Assembly (NCBI RefSeq): GCF_921293095.1
Contig: NC_060251.1
Span: 100,798,566-100,862,565 of the forward strand
DNA from: Ischnura elegans
Taxonomy: Eukaryota > Arthropoda > Insecta > Odonata > Coenagrionidae
Direction of reading: 5' to 3'
Length of the DNA: 64,000 nucleotides
The notes under the pieces are model-generated. The model did no database searches, had not been told where the DNA came from, and saw only the letters and a list, made by a program, of their open reading frames with translations. The position numbers and the translations under genes are program-made. Shown one piece after another: positions 20,850 to 29,997 of the stretch; the stretch's first letter is position 1; every line of letters begins with the position of its first letter.

Positions 20850-21377
20850 CTACGTCCTGGAGTTCGCAAAATGTTTTGAATGTCTAAATCCTAACTTTTT
20901 GTCAAAAGTCTCTTTAATAATTCAAAATTTAAGAAAGTACAAATATTAATGTCAAAAGAATCACAGAAAATAAAATCACAACGAGAACACCTAAAGCAAT
21001 TAAAGTGTTTCACACAGCTGCAGCTAGCTTATGATGCACACGTGGCTGGCAGGAATGAGGCACATTCATTTCTTATTATTTTTCTTTTCAGCATTATACA
21101 TTTCTCACTGAGCATGACTTTAACTTACCTTGAATATGAAAAGTAGGTATTGTTTTCCCACAAACAAGTTTCTCCGTTGCTATGCTAAAGCGCGCTCCAA
21201 AGGTCCAAGTAGTTTGTGCCGGTTACAATACAAGAATCGGAGTCCAAAACAAAGGTAGGGGTCAAATCCAGGAGAGTAGAGGCCAATGAGTGAGCAGGGG
21301 TCGATACCAGGAGAGTAGTCGAAGTCGGTGCAAGGGTCAGAAATAAAAATGGTCACAATAAATCCGCAGTAAAGGCA
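20850..21377. other. No gene recognised
   Basis: AT-rich up to 21190. The part 21200-21377 has loosely repeated phrases (CCAGGAGAGTAG at about 21270 and 21310) and leads into the minisatellite. Confidence 0.4.
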
Positions 21378-21531
21378 AGGCTCAATCCACAAGGCTCAAT
21401 CCACAAGGCTCAATCCACAAGGCTCAATCCACAAGGCTCAATCCACAAGGCTCAATCCACAAGGCTCAATCCACAAGGCTCAATCCACAAGGCTCAATCC
21501 ACAAGGCTCAATCCACAAGGCTCAATCCACA
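21378..21531. repeat. Minisatellite, 11 copies of 14 bp
   Basis: AGGCTCAATCCACA repeats eleven times with no variation and is followed by a partial copy AGGCTCC. It ends about 140 bases upstream of I-like copy A. Confidence 0.97.
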
Positions 21532-21680
21532 AGGCTCCAACAACGATTCGAGAAAGATAGAGATGGCTACCAAGCAAACCACAAGTCCATACCCACTACT
21601 GTAGTCAGTGGCAGTTCTGTATGTCCGTGAAAATCTTGCATGCAGTGAATAATAATAATAATGATGATCCCCGCACGGGG

Positions 21681-21700
21681 GGAAGAGAGTAATCTCTTCC
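21681..21700 (+). promoter_or_regulatory. 5' UTR hairpin with GNRA tetraloop (copy A)
   Basis: GGAAGAGA-GTAA-TCTCTTCC is an 8-bp perfect stem closed by GUAA, about 12 bases from the element's 5' end. The same hairpin is at 28156-28175 in copy B. It could help form an internal promoter, a self-cleaving 5' end or a translation signal; none is proven. Confidence 0.6.
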
Positions 21701-22290
21701 TTTGGGGAGTCGCGCCCCCACGGACCCGAGCCCACCGGGGAGACAACCTCGTCAAAAAACCCTTCGTACGCTAGGATAGTGTCCAGACAGCATGTGACTC
21801 TGCTGTTCTGAGTAGCCGTAACATCTGGCGTCCAGAATCACCCACGTGTTTGCCGTGCGTGGAGACCCGTACAAGGGGGAGAAGGGGATCCTGGTGGGTG
21901 AGTTCTCCGGCACCCAGCTGGGCGTCGGAAACCCGGTATGGGCCGGAGTTCAATACCCCACTTCGGCCCTGGATTCCCCGAAAAACGGGCGGCCGAGAAG
22001 AGCCCAGCTCGGTCAATCGGCTCCTGGCGGCTGGGGAGCTTGGCGGCTCCTTCCGAGCGTACGCCAGGACGGGTTAGTGCTGGAGATATGGGGGTCTCCG
22101 TAGGGCGGCCGAAGGCGTGTGGGTTCGGAGGGCCCCCGCGCTGGAGGTTCTAACCCGAAAGAGGCCTCCTATCGAAGGTTCCTATATCCCTTGGGTAGCC
22201 CTGGCGACCACACCGGATCTCGGTGTGGCGTCCCGAATGTGTGGCTCCGTGGTGGGTGGGGAGCCCAGGGGATGAATAAAGGGTTAGTCT

Positions 22291-23454
22291 ATGGATCACA
22301 ATTTATCTCCACCTCCAAAAAGATCCCGTCCGGAAACGGGCGGGGGAGAAATGAAAAACAACAAGTTCTTGGTAATGAAAAGCCAGAAGGAAGGGGAAAC
22401 GCTGAAAAAAGTGTCCCCCTTCTTAATCCGTAAAGTGTTATCTGCAGCAGTACCGGGAGACATAAAGTCTGCAAAGAAGTTACGCGACGGGACCCTATTA
22501 ATTGAAACATCGAACAAGGCGCAAAGCGAGAAGATCCTTAAAATGAAGCTGTTAAATGATATCCCAGTGACAGTGGAGGTCCACCGAACCCTAAACACTT
22601 GTCGGGGCGTAATTAGTCACTACGATCTTTTGTATGTGGAAGTCGACGAAATAAAGCATGAGATGGCATCTCAGGGAGTGAGCGATGTTCGTCGACTAAC
22701 CACAAAACGGAACGGAGAAGTAACAAATACCACATCCGTAGTGCTTACGTTTTCGTGCGATGGGCTCCCCGACAAGGTGTTCATAGGGTATGAATCAGTT
22801 CCCGTGCGACCATTCATACCAGCCCCGATGCGCTGCTTCCAGTGCCAGCGCTTCGGTCACATCGCAACGCGATGCGAAGGCAAGGCTACCTGCCCACGCT
22901 GCGGCCAGGATTCACACGGTGACTCCAGCTGCCCCAAGGGTCCGCAATGTGTGAACTGCGAGGGCGCACACCCCGCTTATTCCCGCAAATGTCCAAAAAT
23001 GTTGGAAGAGCGTAAAATAATGGAGATTAAAACAACAGAGAAAATTACATATTTCGACGCAAGGAAGAAGTATAGATCAATAACTGCCCCGACCTTCTCG
23101 AAATCCTTTGCTAAGGTTTTCGAATCAACGGTCACTAAGGCCTCAATTGGTACACAAACCGACTCTATCCCCAAGAATGATAATAACACTGTAGAACCTG
23201 CCAAACCGGATAAGGCATCTAAACCGGCTGCTAAAAATAATTCCACCGCTGTGGGTTCCCCTAAAAGGAACCCAACCAATCAAACCACTGGCGTAACGCA
23301 AAAGAAGCGTGAGGTTACGCCACCCCCAACTACCTCCGGCGTCACAAAAGGTAAACTGAACCAACCAGAGTCAATGGAGGAAGACGAAAGTCTCTCAGAG
23401 ACAGAGATCCTCCAAGCCAAGAAAAAGACAAAGAAGAATAGACTTAAGCGCTGA
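22291..23454 (+). CDS. I-like ORF1 protein (nucleic-acid chaperone), copy A
   Basis: 387-aa ORF1, the RNA-binding partner that packages element RNA. The N-terminus is basic with a possible nuclear signal (PPPKRSRPE). The middle (about 40-170) has an RRM-like feel with KLRDGTLLIET and the phrase VRRLTTKRNG. Three zinc knuckles follow: CFQCQRFGHIATRC at 182-195, CPRCGQDSHGDSSC at 201-214 and CVNCEGAHPAYSRKC at 220-234. The C-terminal third is low-complexity, Lys/Thr/Pro-rich and ends in a basic run. The start is the first ATG after the UTR and the same start is kept in copy B. ORF2 begins 43 bases after the stop. Confidence 0.9.
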   Translation: MDHNLSPPPKRSRPETGGGEMKNNKFLVMKSQKEGETLKKVSPFLIRKVLSAAVPGDIKSAKKLRDGTLLIETSNKAQSEKILKMKLLNDIPVTVEVHRTLNTCRGVISHYDLLYVEVDEIKHEMASQGVSDVRRLTTKRNGEVTNTTSVVLTFSCDGLPDKVFIGYESVPVRPFIPAPMRCFQCQRFGHIATRCEGKATCPRCGQDSHGDSSCPKGPQCVNCEGAHPAYSRKCPKMLEERKIMEIKTTEKITYFDARKKYRSITAPTFSKSFAKVFESTVTKASIGTQTDSIPKNDNNTVEPAKPDKASKPAAKNNSTAVGSPKRNPTNQTTGVTQKKREVTPPPTTSGVTKGKLNQPESMEEDESLSETEILQAKKKTKKNRLKR

Positions 23455-23497
23455 ACATACCTCACGCAGTTCAAGTTTTTTTTATTTATCTTTAATC

Positions 23498-26400
23498 ATG
23501 GCTTTTATTTTACAATGGAATTGTAATGGTTTTTATCGGCACAAGGAGGAGCTGGCCATTTTACTGCGTGATTTCAATCCAATGTGCATTTGCCTGCAAG
23601 AAACACATTTTAAAGCAACGGACAAGGGTATTTTAAGTGGTTTTAACGTTTTTAGATATGACGACATAAGTGGCCAACGGGCACACGGTGGTGTTATGAT
23701 CGCCACTAGGGAGACATTTCATGTCTCCCGGGTGGCGCTTAACACGCCTTTTCAGGCGGTAGCGGTAACGCTGCACGGCCCCCAGTCGGTGACTCTATGT
23801 AACGTATACCTTCCAGAGGGGGCACCGGTGACCCTTTTTTATTTAGACTCCCTTATCTGCCAACTGTCAAAACCCTTTATTATAGTAGGTGATTTTAATG
23901 CCCATGATACACTATGGGGTAGCTCCAGGGCACAGTGCAATCAGAGAGGACGCATTTTATCGCAGTTTTTAACAGTCTCTAACCTGGTTTTATTAAACGA
24001 CGGAAAGAAAACTAGGTTCAATAGTTTTAACGGCAATTATTCGACTATTGACCTTTGTTTTACTTCGAGCACATTAATGGACAAATTCCAAATGAATATT
24101 CACGACGATCTATGTGGGAGTGATCACTTCCCCATTACTATTAATAGAGAGGAATATTTTAACCCCAATATTTTACGTCCTAGCAATTGGAGTATCCGGA
24201 GAGCCGACTGGGCTCTTTTTAAAGAATCATTCAATTTTACATTTAACGAAGGCCGCTGTGGTATCCAGAATATTGAATTTTTGACAAACAGTATCGGCGA
24301 ATGTGCAAATAGTAGTGTGCCAAGGTCAGGACACGCCCGTATGAAGCCTTCCGTTCCATGGTGGAACGACGATTGCGCCAAGGCTATTCAGGCACGCAAG
24401 AGAGCGCTAAGAATTTTTAATAAATACCCAACAGCCATAAATTTGGCTTCCTTTCGCCGTCTCCGAGCCAAAGCCCGAAAGGTGGTCAAAGAGGCGAAGA
24501 AAGACTCCTGGATGTCATTTGTATCCGGGATAAACTGCCGGACACCAGTGTCGCAGGTGTGGAAAAAGGTGAGGAGTATCTGTGGTGACCACCGTCAGCA
24601 TGGAGTCACATACATTAAAAACAATGACAACATCGTAACCTCATCGGCCGCCATCAGCGAGATATTCGGACGGCTGTTAGCTAACATAAGCGGCAACTCC
24701 AATTATGAGGACTCCTTCCTATCCTTGAAGAGACGCTGCGAATTGCACACACTTTCTTTCGCTGATAGGGGGACACTGGCGGACTACAATGTCCCATTTT
24801 CCCTTTGGGAACTAAAATCAGCAATCGCAGCTTCCCGCGACACGTCTCCGGGGATGGATGAGATCCATAATGCCTTTCTCCGGAATCTTCCAGAGAGAGC
24901 TTTATTGGAAGTTCTTTTATGTTTCAATCAACTTTGGGCAGAGAGAAGCTTCCCACCGTCCTGGCGCGAATCTATAGTTATTCCAATTTTAAAACAGGGC
25001 AAGGATAAATCTGATCCGAACAACTATCGTCCAATATCCCTCACCAGCTGTCTGTGTAAGGTAATGGAAAGAATGGTGAACCGACGACTTGTTTGGTGGC
25101 TGGAGCGTCGAAACCTTCTTTCCACTGTCCAATGTGGCTTCCGACGCGGCCGATCGACAGTTGACCACCTTGTCAGGACAGAGAACTACATCCAGGAGGC
25201 CTTTGTCCTTCGTCAGCACGTTGTTGGTATTTTCTTTGATCTAGAGAAGGTTTACGACCGGGTCTGGCGCCGGAAAATACTCTTGACGCTCCACAAATGG
25301 GGATTTAGAGGCCATCTGCCAATATTCATTGAAAATTTTTTAAAGAACCGCACTTTTAAGGTCAGAATAGGCCGAGACTTATCGCAATCTTATTCCCTGG
25401 AAAATGGGGTACCACAGGGCTCCGTATTGAGCGTGACACTTTTCGCGATAGCCGTAAATGACGTGGCGGATTGTGTCAAAGCCCCAACGATGAGCTCGCT
25501 GTTCGTGGATGACCTGGCAATCTTTTGCCGGTCGTCCAAACTTGTATCGGTAGCCAGACAACTACAGTTAGCTTTAAATAACCTAGGCAACTGGTCACGG
25601 AAAAATGGTTTTAAATTTTCAGCGGAAAAGACCAAATGCGTGCATTTTCACCGGAAGAGAGGTTACTTTGCCCCTCCAGTTTTAAAACTGGATGGCAGAC
25701 CCCTTCCGTACGTGGAGTCGGCTCGGTTCCTAGGTATGACCCTAGACCACCGATTAAATTGGCGGGAACATATTCAGTTTTTAAGAAATAATTGTCTTAG
25801 GACCCTAAATATTTTAAAGTTTTTAACCCACTCCTCATGGGGCGCCGACCGCAGCATGATGCTTTTACTATATCGCGCACTTGTTAGATCCAAGCTGGAC
25901 TATGGGAGTTTTATTTACTCGTCTGGCCGCGAGTCAATTTTAAGAACCTTGACGACGCTGCACAACACAGGGTTGCGGCTCTCAACTGGTGCCTTCCGCA
26001 CCAGCCCGGTGCTCAGCATTTATGCAGACGCTGGAGAGCCGCCTTTGCAGAGCCGAAGGAACATCCTGATGTTAAACTACGCGGCGAAAATCTTAGCCTC
26101 AAGAGGTCACCCGTGTTTTAACATTGTTTTTAATCCAAAGTTTTTAAGAATTTTTATTATAAGAACGAGAGCCACTAAGCCACTATGTGTACGATTGAAA
26201 GAGTTCATCGATGCATCCGGAATACAACTCCCAGATGTAGCTCCAATCGTTTACCCCGATATCCCGCCATGGATAATTCCACATCCCAAAATTTATGATG
26301 CTTTTAAAGGACTCCAGAAAGAATACTCCACTGCCTCAGAGTATCAGTGTCATTTTAATGAATTCGTCAGTCGCCATAAGGGCAGTCGACTCATGTATAC

Positions 26401-27202
26401 AGACGGATCCAAGTCGGAAGCCGCCTGTGCCTGCGCAGTGTCCTCGGCATACCACGGCATCAAGCAGACGAGACTCAGCCCGTTGTGTAGCATATACACA
26501 GCGGAGCTTATCGCCATTAAGATGGCGTTGGGGATGGTCGCCGACGATTGCAACCCTTCCACCATAGTATGCACCGACTCAAAGAGCTCGCTGCAATCTA
26601 TCGCCGCTATTTTCCCGACGCACCCTATTGTGCAAGATATCCAAATCGCTCTATATTATATCTGTAAACGTGGACGCCAAGTGTCGTTCCTATGGGTTCC
26701 CGGGCACATGGGAATAACAGGAAACGAAAAAGCAGATGCAGCTGCAAAGGCGGCGCTCACGCTGCCGGCGCAGGCTTCGACTACTGTAACCTATCAAGAC
26801 CTGCAGATGGCCATGCGCGGAATAGTTCTACGGCAGTGGAGTGAGGTATGGACGAACGTAACTAATAACAAACTGAGAATTATCAAACCGGTTACGTCAA
26901 TGTGGCCCTCTTCTGTTGGGAGGAATCGTAGGGAGGAGGTCATTATTACTAGACTGAGAATCGGTCATTGCGCCCTGACACATTCCTATCTCTTCACCCA
27001 AGACAAGATCCCACCTCGATGTGGCTATTGTGACTGTCCCCTGACTGTGAGACACCTCTTGACGGAGTGTGATGAGCATCATATTACGCGAAGCCGGACA
27101 GGCGTCAGGGGCAACCTAGAATTTATTCTGGGCGATGACCCTGGCCGCCTATGCCGCGTCATAGAATTCGTTAAGAAAACTGGTCTTGTGAATTCGATTT
27201 GA
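23498..27202 (+). CDS. I-like ORF2: endonuclease, reverse transcriptase, RNase H (copy A, intact)
   Basis: 1234-aa polyprotein for target-primed reverse transcription. The AP-type endonuclease covers about 1-230 (QWNCNG at 6-11, ICLQETHF, VGDFNAHD near 131, GSDHFP near 207). The RT covers about 470-760 (NNYRPISLTSC near 507, CGFRRGRSTVDHLV, GIFFDLEKVYDRVW, ENGVPQGSVLS, and the catalytic SLFVDDLAIF near 668). RNase H lies at about 960-1090 with its acidic residues in YTDGSKSE, YTAELIAIKMAL, CTDSKSSLQ and GNEKADAAAK. A CCHC-type group ends the protein (CGYCDCPLTVRHLLTEC near 1174). No stop or frameshift occurs, so it may be active. One odd point is EKVYDRVW where relatives have EKAYDRVW. Confidence 0.93.
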   Translation: MAFILQWNCNGFYRHKEELAILLRDFNPMCICLQETHFKATDKGILSGFNVFRYDDISGQRAHGGVMIATRETFHVSRVALNTPFQAVAVTLHGPQSVTLCNVYLPEGAPVTLFYLDSLICQLSKPFIIVGDFNAHDTLWGSSRAQCNQRGRILSQFLTVSNLVLLNDGKKTRFNSFNGNYSTIDLCFTSSTLMDKFQMNIHDDLCGSDHFPITINREEYFNPNILRPSNWSIRRADWALFKESFNFTFNEGRCGIQNIEFLTNSIGECANSSVPRSGHARMKPSVPWWNDDCAKAIQARKRALRIFNKYPTAINLASFRRLRAKARKVVKEAKKDSWMSFVSGINCRTPVSQVWKKVRSICGDHRQHGVTYIKNNDNIVTSSAAISEIFGRLLANISGNSNYEDSFLSLKRRCELHTLSFADRGTLADYNVPFSLWELKSAIAASRDTSPGMDEIHNAFLRNLPERALLEVLLCFNQLWAERSFPPSWRESIVIPILKQGKDKSDPNNYRPISLTSCLCKVMERMVNRRLVWWLERRNLLSTVQCGFRRGRSTVDHLVRTENYIQEAFVLRQHVVGIFFDLEKVYDRVWRRKILLTLHKWGFRGHLPIFIENFLKNRTFKVRIGRDLSQSYSLENGVPQGSVLSVTLFAIAVNDVADCVKAPTMSSLFVDDLAIFCRSSKLVSVARQLQLALNNLGNWSRKNGFKFSAEKTKCVHFHRKRGYFAPPVLKLDGRPLPYVESARFLGMTLDHRLNWREHIQFLRNNCLRTLNILKFLTHSSWGADRSMMLLLYRALVRSKLDYGSFIYSSGRESILRTLTTLHNTGLRLSTGAFRTSPVLSIYADAGEPPLQSRRNILMLNYAAKILASRGHPCFNIVFNPKFLRIFIIRTRATKPLCVRLKEFIDASGIQLPDVAPIVYPDIPPWIIPHPKIYDAFKGLQKEYSTASEYQCHFNEFVSRHKGSRLMYTDGSKSEAACACAVSSAYHGIKQTRLSPLCSIYTAELIAIKMALGMVADDCNPSTIVCTDSKSSLQSIAAIFPTHPIVQDIQIALYYICKRGRQVSFLWVPGHMGITGNEKADAAAKAALTLPAQASTTVTYQDLQMAMRGIVLRQWSEVWTNVTNNKLRIIKPVTSMWPSSVGRNRREEVIITRLRIGHCALTHSYLFTQDKIPPRCGYCDCPLTVRHLLTECDEHHITRSRTGVRGNLEFILGDDPGRLCRVIEFVKKTGLVNSI

Positions 27203-27290
27203 TAGGCTCGAAGTTTACATCAATATTGTCAACAGTGCCGCACCAAACTGAAATTATAGTATATGCTTATGTCGCAATTTGATTGCGCGT

Positions 27291-27320
27291 GGTGCTAATG
27301 ACCTTAGCTGTCGACGCACC
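27291..27320 (+). promoter_or_regulatory. 3'-terminal stem motif of the I-like family (copy A)
   Basis: GGTGC, twenty bases, GCACC. The arms can pair, with GAC and GTC as a possible inner stem. The same 30-nt unit sits at 8552-8581, 20798-20827, 41906-41935, 46241-46270 and 48355-48384. By its place it is the likely site recognised by the RT when priming starts. Confidence 0.65.
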
Positions 27321-27533
27321 CTTAACCCCAAACCTACTAATAATAATGATAATTATTTTGGATATCTTGAAATAATTAATGCGAGAGGATTTTCAGATTT
27401 TATTATGAATAAACTAAAGGCCCGAGAGATCCGACTAGATACATTCCTTGGTTTCCAAGTAACTCTACATATGTACATATATCTTTTAATCATCTACCAA
27501 TATGCCATACATAACTATGTATTATATCGTAGC

Positions 27534-28001
27534 TTAATGAAATATTGTACAACCCCAGTGAAGATATCTATAGGGTCTTTTCCAATATGAATTAAACAAT
27601 TGGTCAGTTCTGATTTCTGCATTCCAGTATAACTTGCACTCATCGTTTTCCATAACATCGGGTGGATTGTATTTGTAGTCTGGTGCATCGGTGTCAAGGA
27701 TTCTATTTTTTCTTGCCAGTTCTTGCTGCATGATTTTGGCTACCTTCTCATGTCCACTGGTATATTCATTTGCAGCTAGGGCCGTGCAACTTCCTATAAT
27801 ATGCTCTATTGTCTCGGATTGGTTCTTGCACCTTCTGCATTGATCGCTGGTTACTTTTTCTTTTAATATGAACTTTCTGTTATTCTTTGTCAATATTATG
27901 CGATCTTGAATGGTACTCATAAATCCGACCGTTTCCCCATGTATATTTCCTTGTTTCAACCATATATTTGAAGTCTTTATGTCTATCGTTTTGTGTGGCA
28001 T
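27534..28001 (-). pseudogene. R2/R4-like retrotransposon C-terminal fragment (zinc knuckle region)
   Basis: Minus-strand frame with WLKQGNIHGETVGFMSTIQD, the knuckle CRRCKNQSETIEHIIGSC, HEKVAKIMQQELARK and YKYNPPDVMENDECKLYW. These match, in order, the fragment at 31397-32147, which continues into a restriction-like endonuclease motif. Elements with the endonuclease at the C-terminus belong to the R2/R4/Dong-like clades. The endonuclease part is missing here and the fragment ends at 27534. Confidence 0.7.
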
Positions 28002-28773
28002 GTTTAATTGATGATGGTGCCCATGAAGCTCCTTACTTTTCCATTGATCGATTAGTTGTTCTTAAGCTTGAATCGGGATATCTAGTTCATGGTTGCTTAG
28101 ATGTAGTGGTGTGTATGCGGTGTCTGTTTTACATACCATTTAACCCCGACCGGGGGGAAGAGAGTAATCTCTTCCTTTGGGGAGTCGCGCCCCCACGGAC
28201 CCGAGCCCACCAGGGAGACAACCTCGTAAAAAACCCTTCGTACGCTAGGATAGCGTCCAGACAGCATGTGACTCTGCTGTTCTGAGTAGCCGTAACATCT
28301 GGCGTCCAGATTCACCCACGTGTTTGCCGTACGTGGAGACCCGTACATGGGGGAGAAAGGGATCCTGGTGGGTGAGTTCTCCGGCACCCAGCTGGGCGTC
28401 GGAAACCCGGTATGGGCCGGAGTTCAATACCCCACTTCGGCCCTGGATTCCCCGAAAAGCGGGCGGCCGAGAAGAGCCCAGCTCGGTCAATCGGCTCCTG
28501 GCGGCTGGGGAGCTTGGCGGCTCCTTCCGAGCGTACGCCAGGACGGGTTAGTGCTGGAGATATGGTATGGAGAGATAGTCTCCGTAGGGCGGCCGAAGGC
28601 GTGAGGGTTCGGAGGGCCCCCGCGCTGTAGGTTCTAACCCAAAAGAGACCCCCTATCGAAGGTTCCTATATCCCTTGGGTAGCCCTGACGTCCATTCCGG
28701 CTTGCGGGTGGCGTCCCAAATGTGTGGCTTCGTGGTGGGTGGGGAGCCCAGGGGATGAATAAAGGGTTAGTCT

Positions 28774-29937
28774 ATGGATCACAATTTATCTCCACCTCCA
28801 AAAAGATCCCGTCCGGAAACAGGCGGGGGAGAAATGAAAAACAACAAGTTCTTGATAATGAAAAGCCAGAAGGAAGGGGAAACGCTGAAAAAAGTGTCCC
28901 CCTTCTTTATCCGTAAGGTGTTATCTGCAGCAGTACCGGGAGACATAAAGTCTGCAAAGAAGTTACGCGACGGGACCCTATTAATTGAAACATCGAACAA
29001 GGCGCAAAGCGAGAAGATCCTTAAAATGAAGCTGTTGAATGATATCCCAGTGACAGTGGAGGTCCACCGAACCCTAAACACTTGTCGGGGCGTAATTAGT
29101 CACTACGATCTACTGTGTGTGGAAGTCGACGAAATAAAGCATGAGATGGCATCTCAGGGAGTGAGCGATGTTCGTCGACTAACCACAAAACGGAACGGAG
29201 AAATTACAAATACCACATCCGTAGTGCTTACGTTTTCGTGCGACCGGCTCCCCGACAAGGTGTTCATAGGGTATGAATCAGTTCCCGTGCGACCATTCAT
29301 ACCAGCCCCGATGCGCTGCTTCCAGTGCCAGCGCTTCGGTCACATCGCAACGCGATGTGAGGGCAAGGCCACCTGCCCACGCTGCGGCCAGGATGCACAC
29401 GGTGACTCCAGCTGTCCCAAGGGTCCGCAGTGTGTGAACTGCGAGGGCACACACCCCGCTTACTCCCGCAAATGCCCAAAAATGTTAGAAGAGCGTAAAA
29501 TAATGGAAATAAAGACAACAGAGAAAATAACATATTTCGACGCTAGAAAGAAGTACAGATCAATAACGGCCCCAACCTTCTCGAAATCGTTTGCCAAGGT
29601 TGTCGAATCAACTGTCACTAAGGCCTCAATTGGGACACAAACCGAGACTATTCCCAAGAACGATAACAACACCATAGAACCTGCCAAACCGGATAAGGCA
29701 TCTAAACCGGCTGCTAAACATAATTCCACCGCTGTGGGTTCCCCTAAAAGGAACCCAACCAATCAAACCACTGGCGTAACGCAAAAGAAGCGTGAGGTTA
29801 CGCCACCCCCAACTACCTCCGGCGTCACAAAATGTAAACTGAACCAACCGGAGTCAATGAAGGAAGACGAAAGTCTCTCAGAGACAGAAATCCTCCAAGC
29901 CAAGAAAAAGACAAAGAAGAATAGACTTCGGCGTTGA
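28774..29937 (+). CDS. I-like ORF1 protein, copy B, intact
   Basis: 387 aa, the same length as copy A with about fifteen substitutions. All three zinc knuckles are kept (CFQCQRFGHIATRC, CPRCGQDAHGDSSC, CVNCEGTHPAYSRKC). ORF1 is thus intact in an element whose ORF2 is dead. Confidence 0.9.
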   Translation: MDHNLSPPPKRSRPETGGGEMKNNKFLIMKSQKEGETLKKVSPFFIRKVLSAAVPGDIKSAKKLRDGTLLIETSNKAQSEKILKMKLLNDIPVTVEVHRTLNTCRGVISHYDLLCVEVDEIKHEMASQGVSDVRRLTTKRNGEITNTTSVVLTFSCDRLPDKVFIGYESVPVRPFIPAPMRCFQCQRFGHIATRCEGKATCPRCGQDAHGDSSCPKGPQCVNCEGTHPAYSRKCPKMLEERKIMEIKTTEKITYFDARKKYRSITAPTFSKSFAKVVESTVTKASIGTQTETIPKNDNNTIEPAKPDKASKPAAKHNSTAVGSPKRNPTNQTTGVTQKKREVTPPPTTSGVTKCKLNQPESMKEDESLSETEILQAKKKTKKNRLRR

Positions 29938-29997
29938 ACACCCTTCACGCAGTTAAAGTTTTTATATACCTTTTACTTATTTATTTATCTGTAATCA

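Larger units (their letters stand above)
21669..27345 (+). mobile_element. I-like non-LTR retrotransposon, copy A, full length
   Basis: The element starts near 21669 (CCCCGCACGGGG) and ends with the GGTGC...GCACC motif (27291-27320) and a CTAATAATAATGAT tail. Its 5' half is nearly identical to copy B from 28144, which defines the 5' end independently. Both ORFs are open. Flanks on both sides are AAT/GAT microsatellite-like (AATAATAATGAT), either a target duplication or a preferred target. Presence of an RNase H domain, three CCHC knuckles in ORF1 and a trinucleotide tail place it near the I clade; the exact clade needs a tree. Confidence 0.9.

Noticed and set aside
21669..21760. Firm call of an HDV-like ribozyme at the I-like 5' end
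   Set aside because: I could not place all five helices and the catalytic C by eye.
22296..22598. Antisense ORFs over ORF1 of copies A and B
   Set aside because: Shadow frames of a well-supported sense ORF; conserved only because the two copies are nearly identical.
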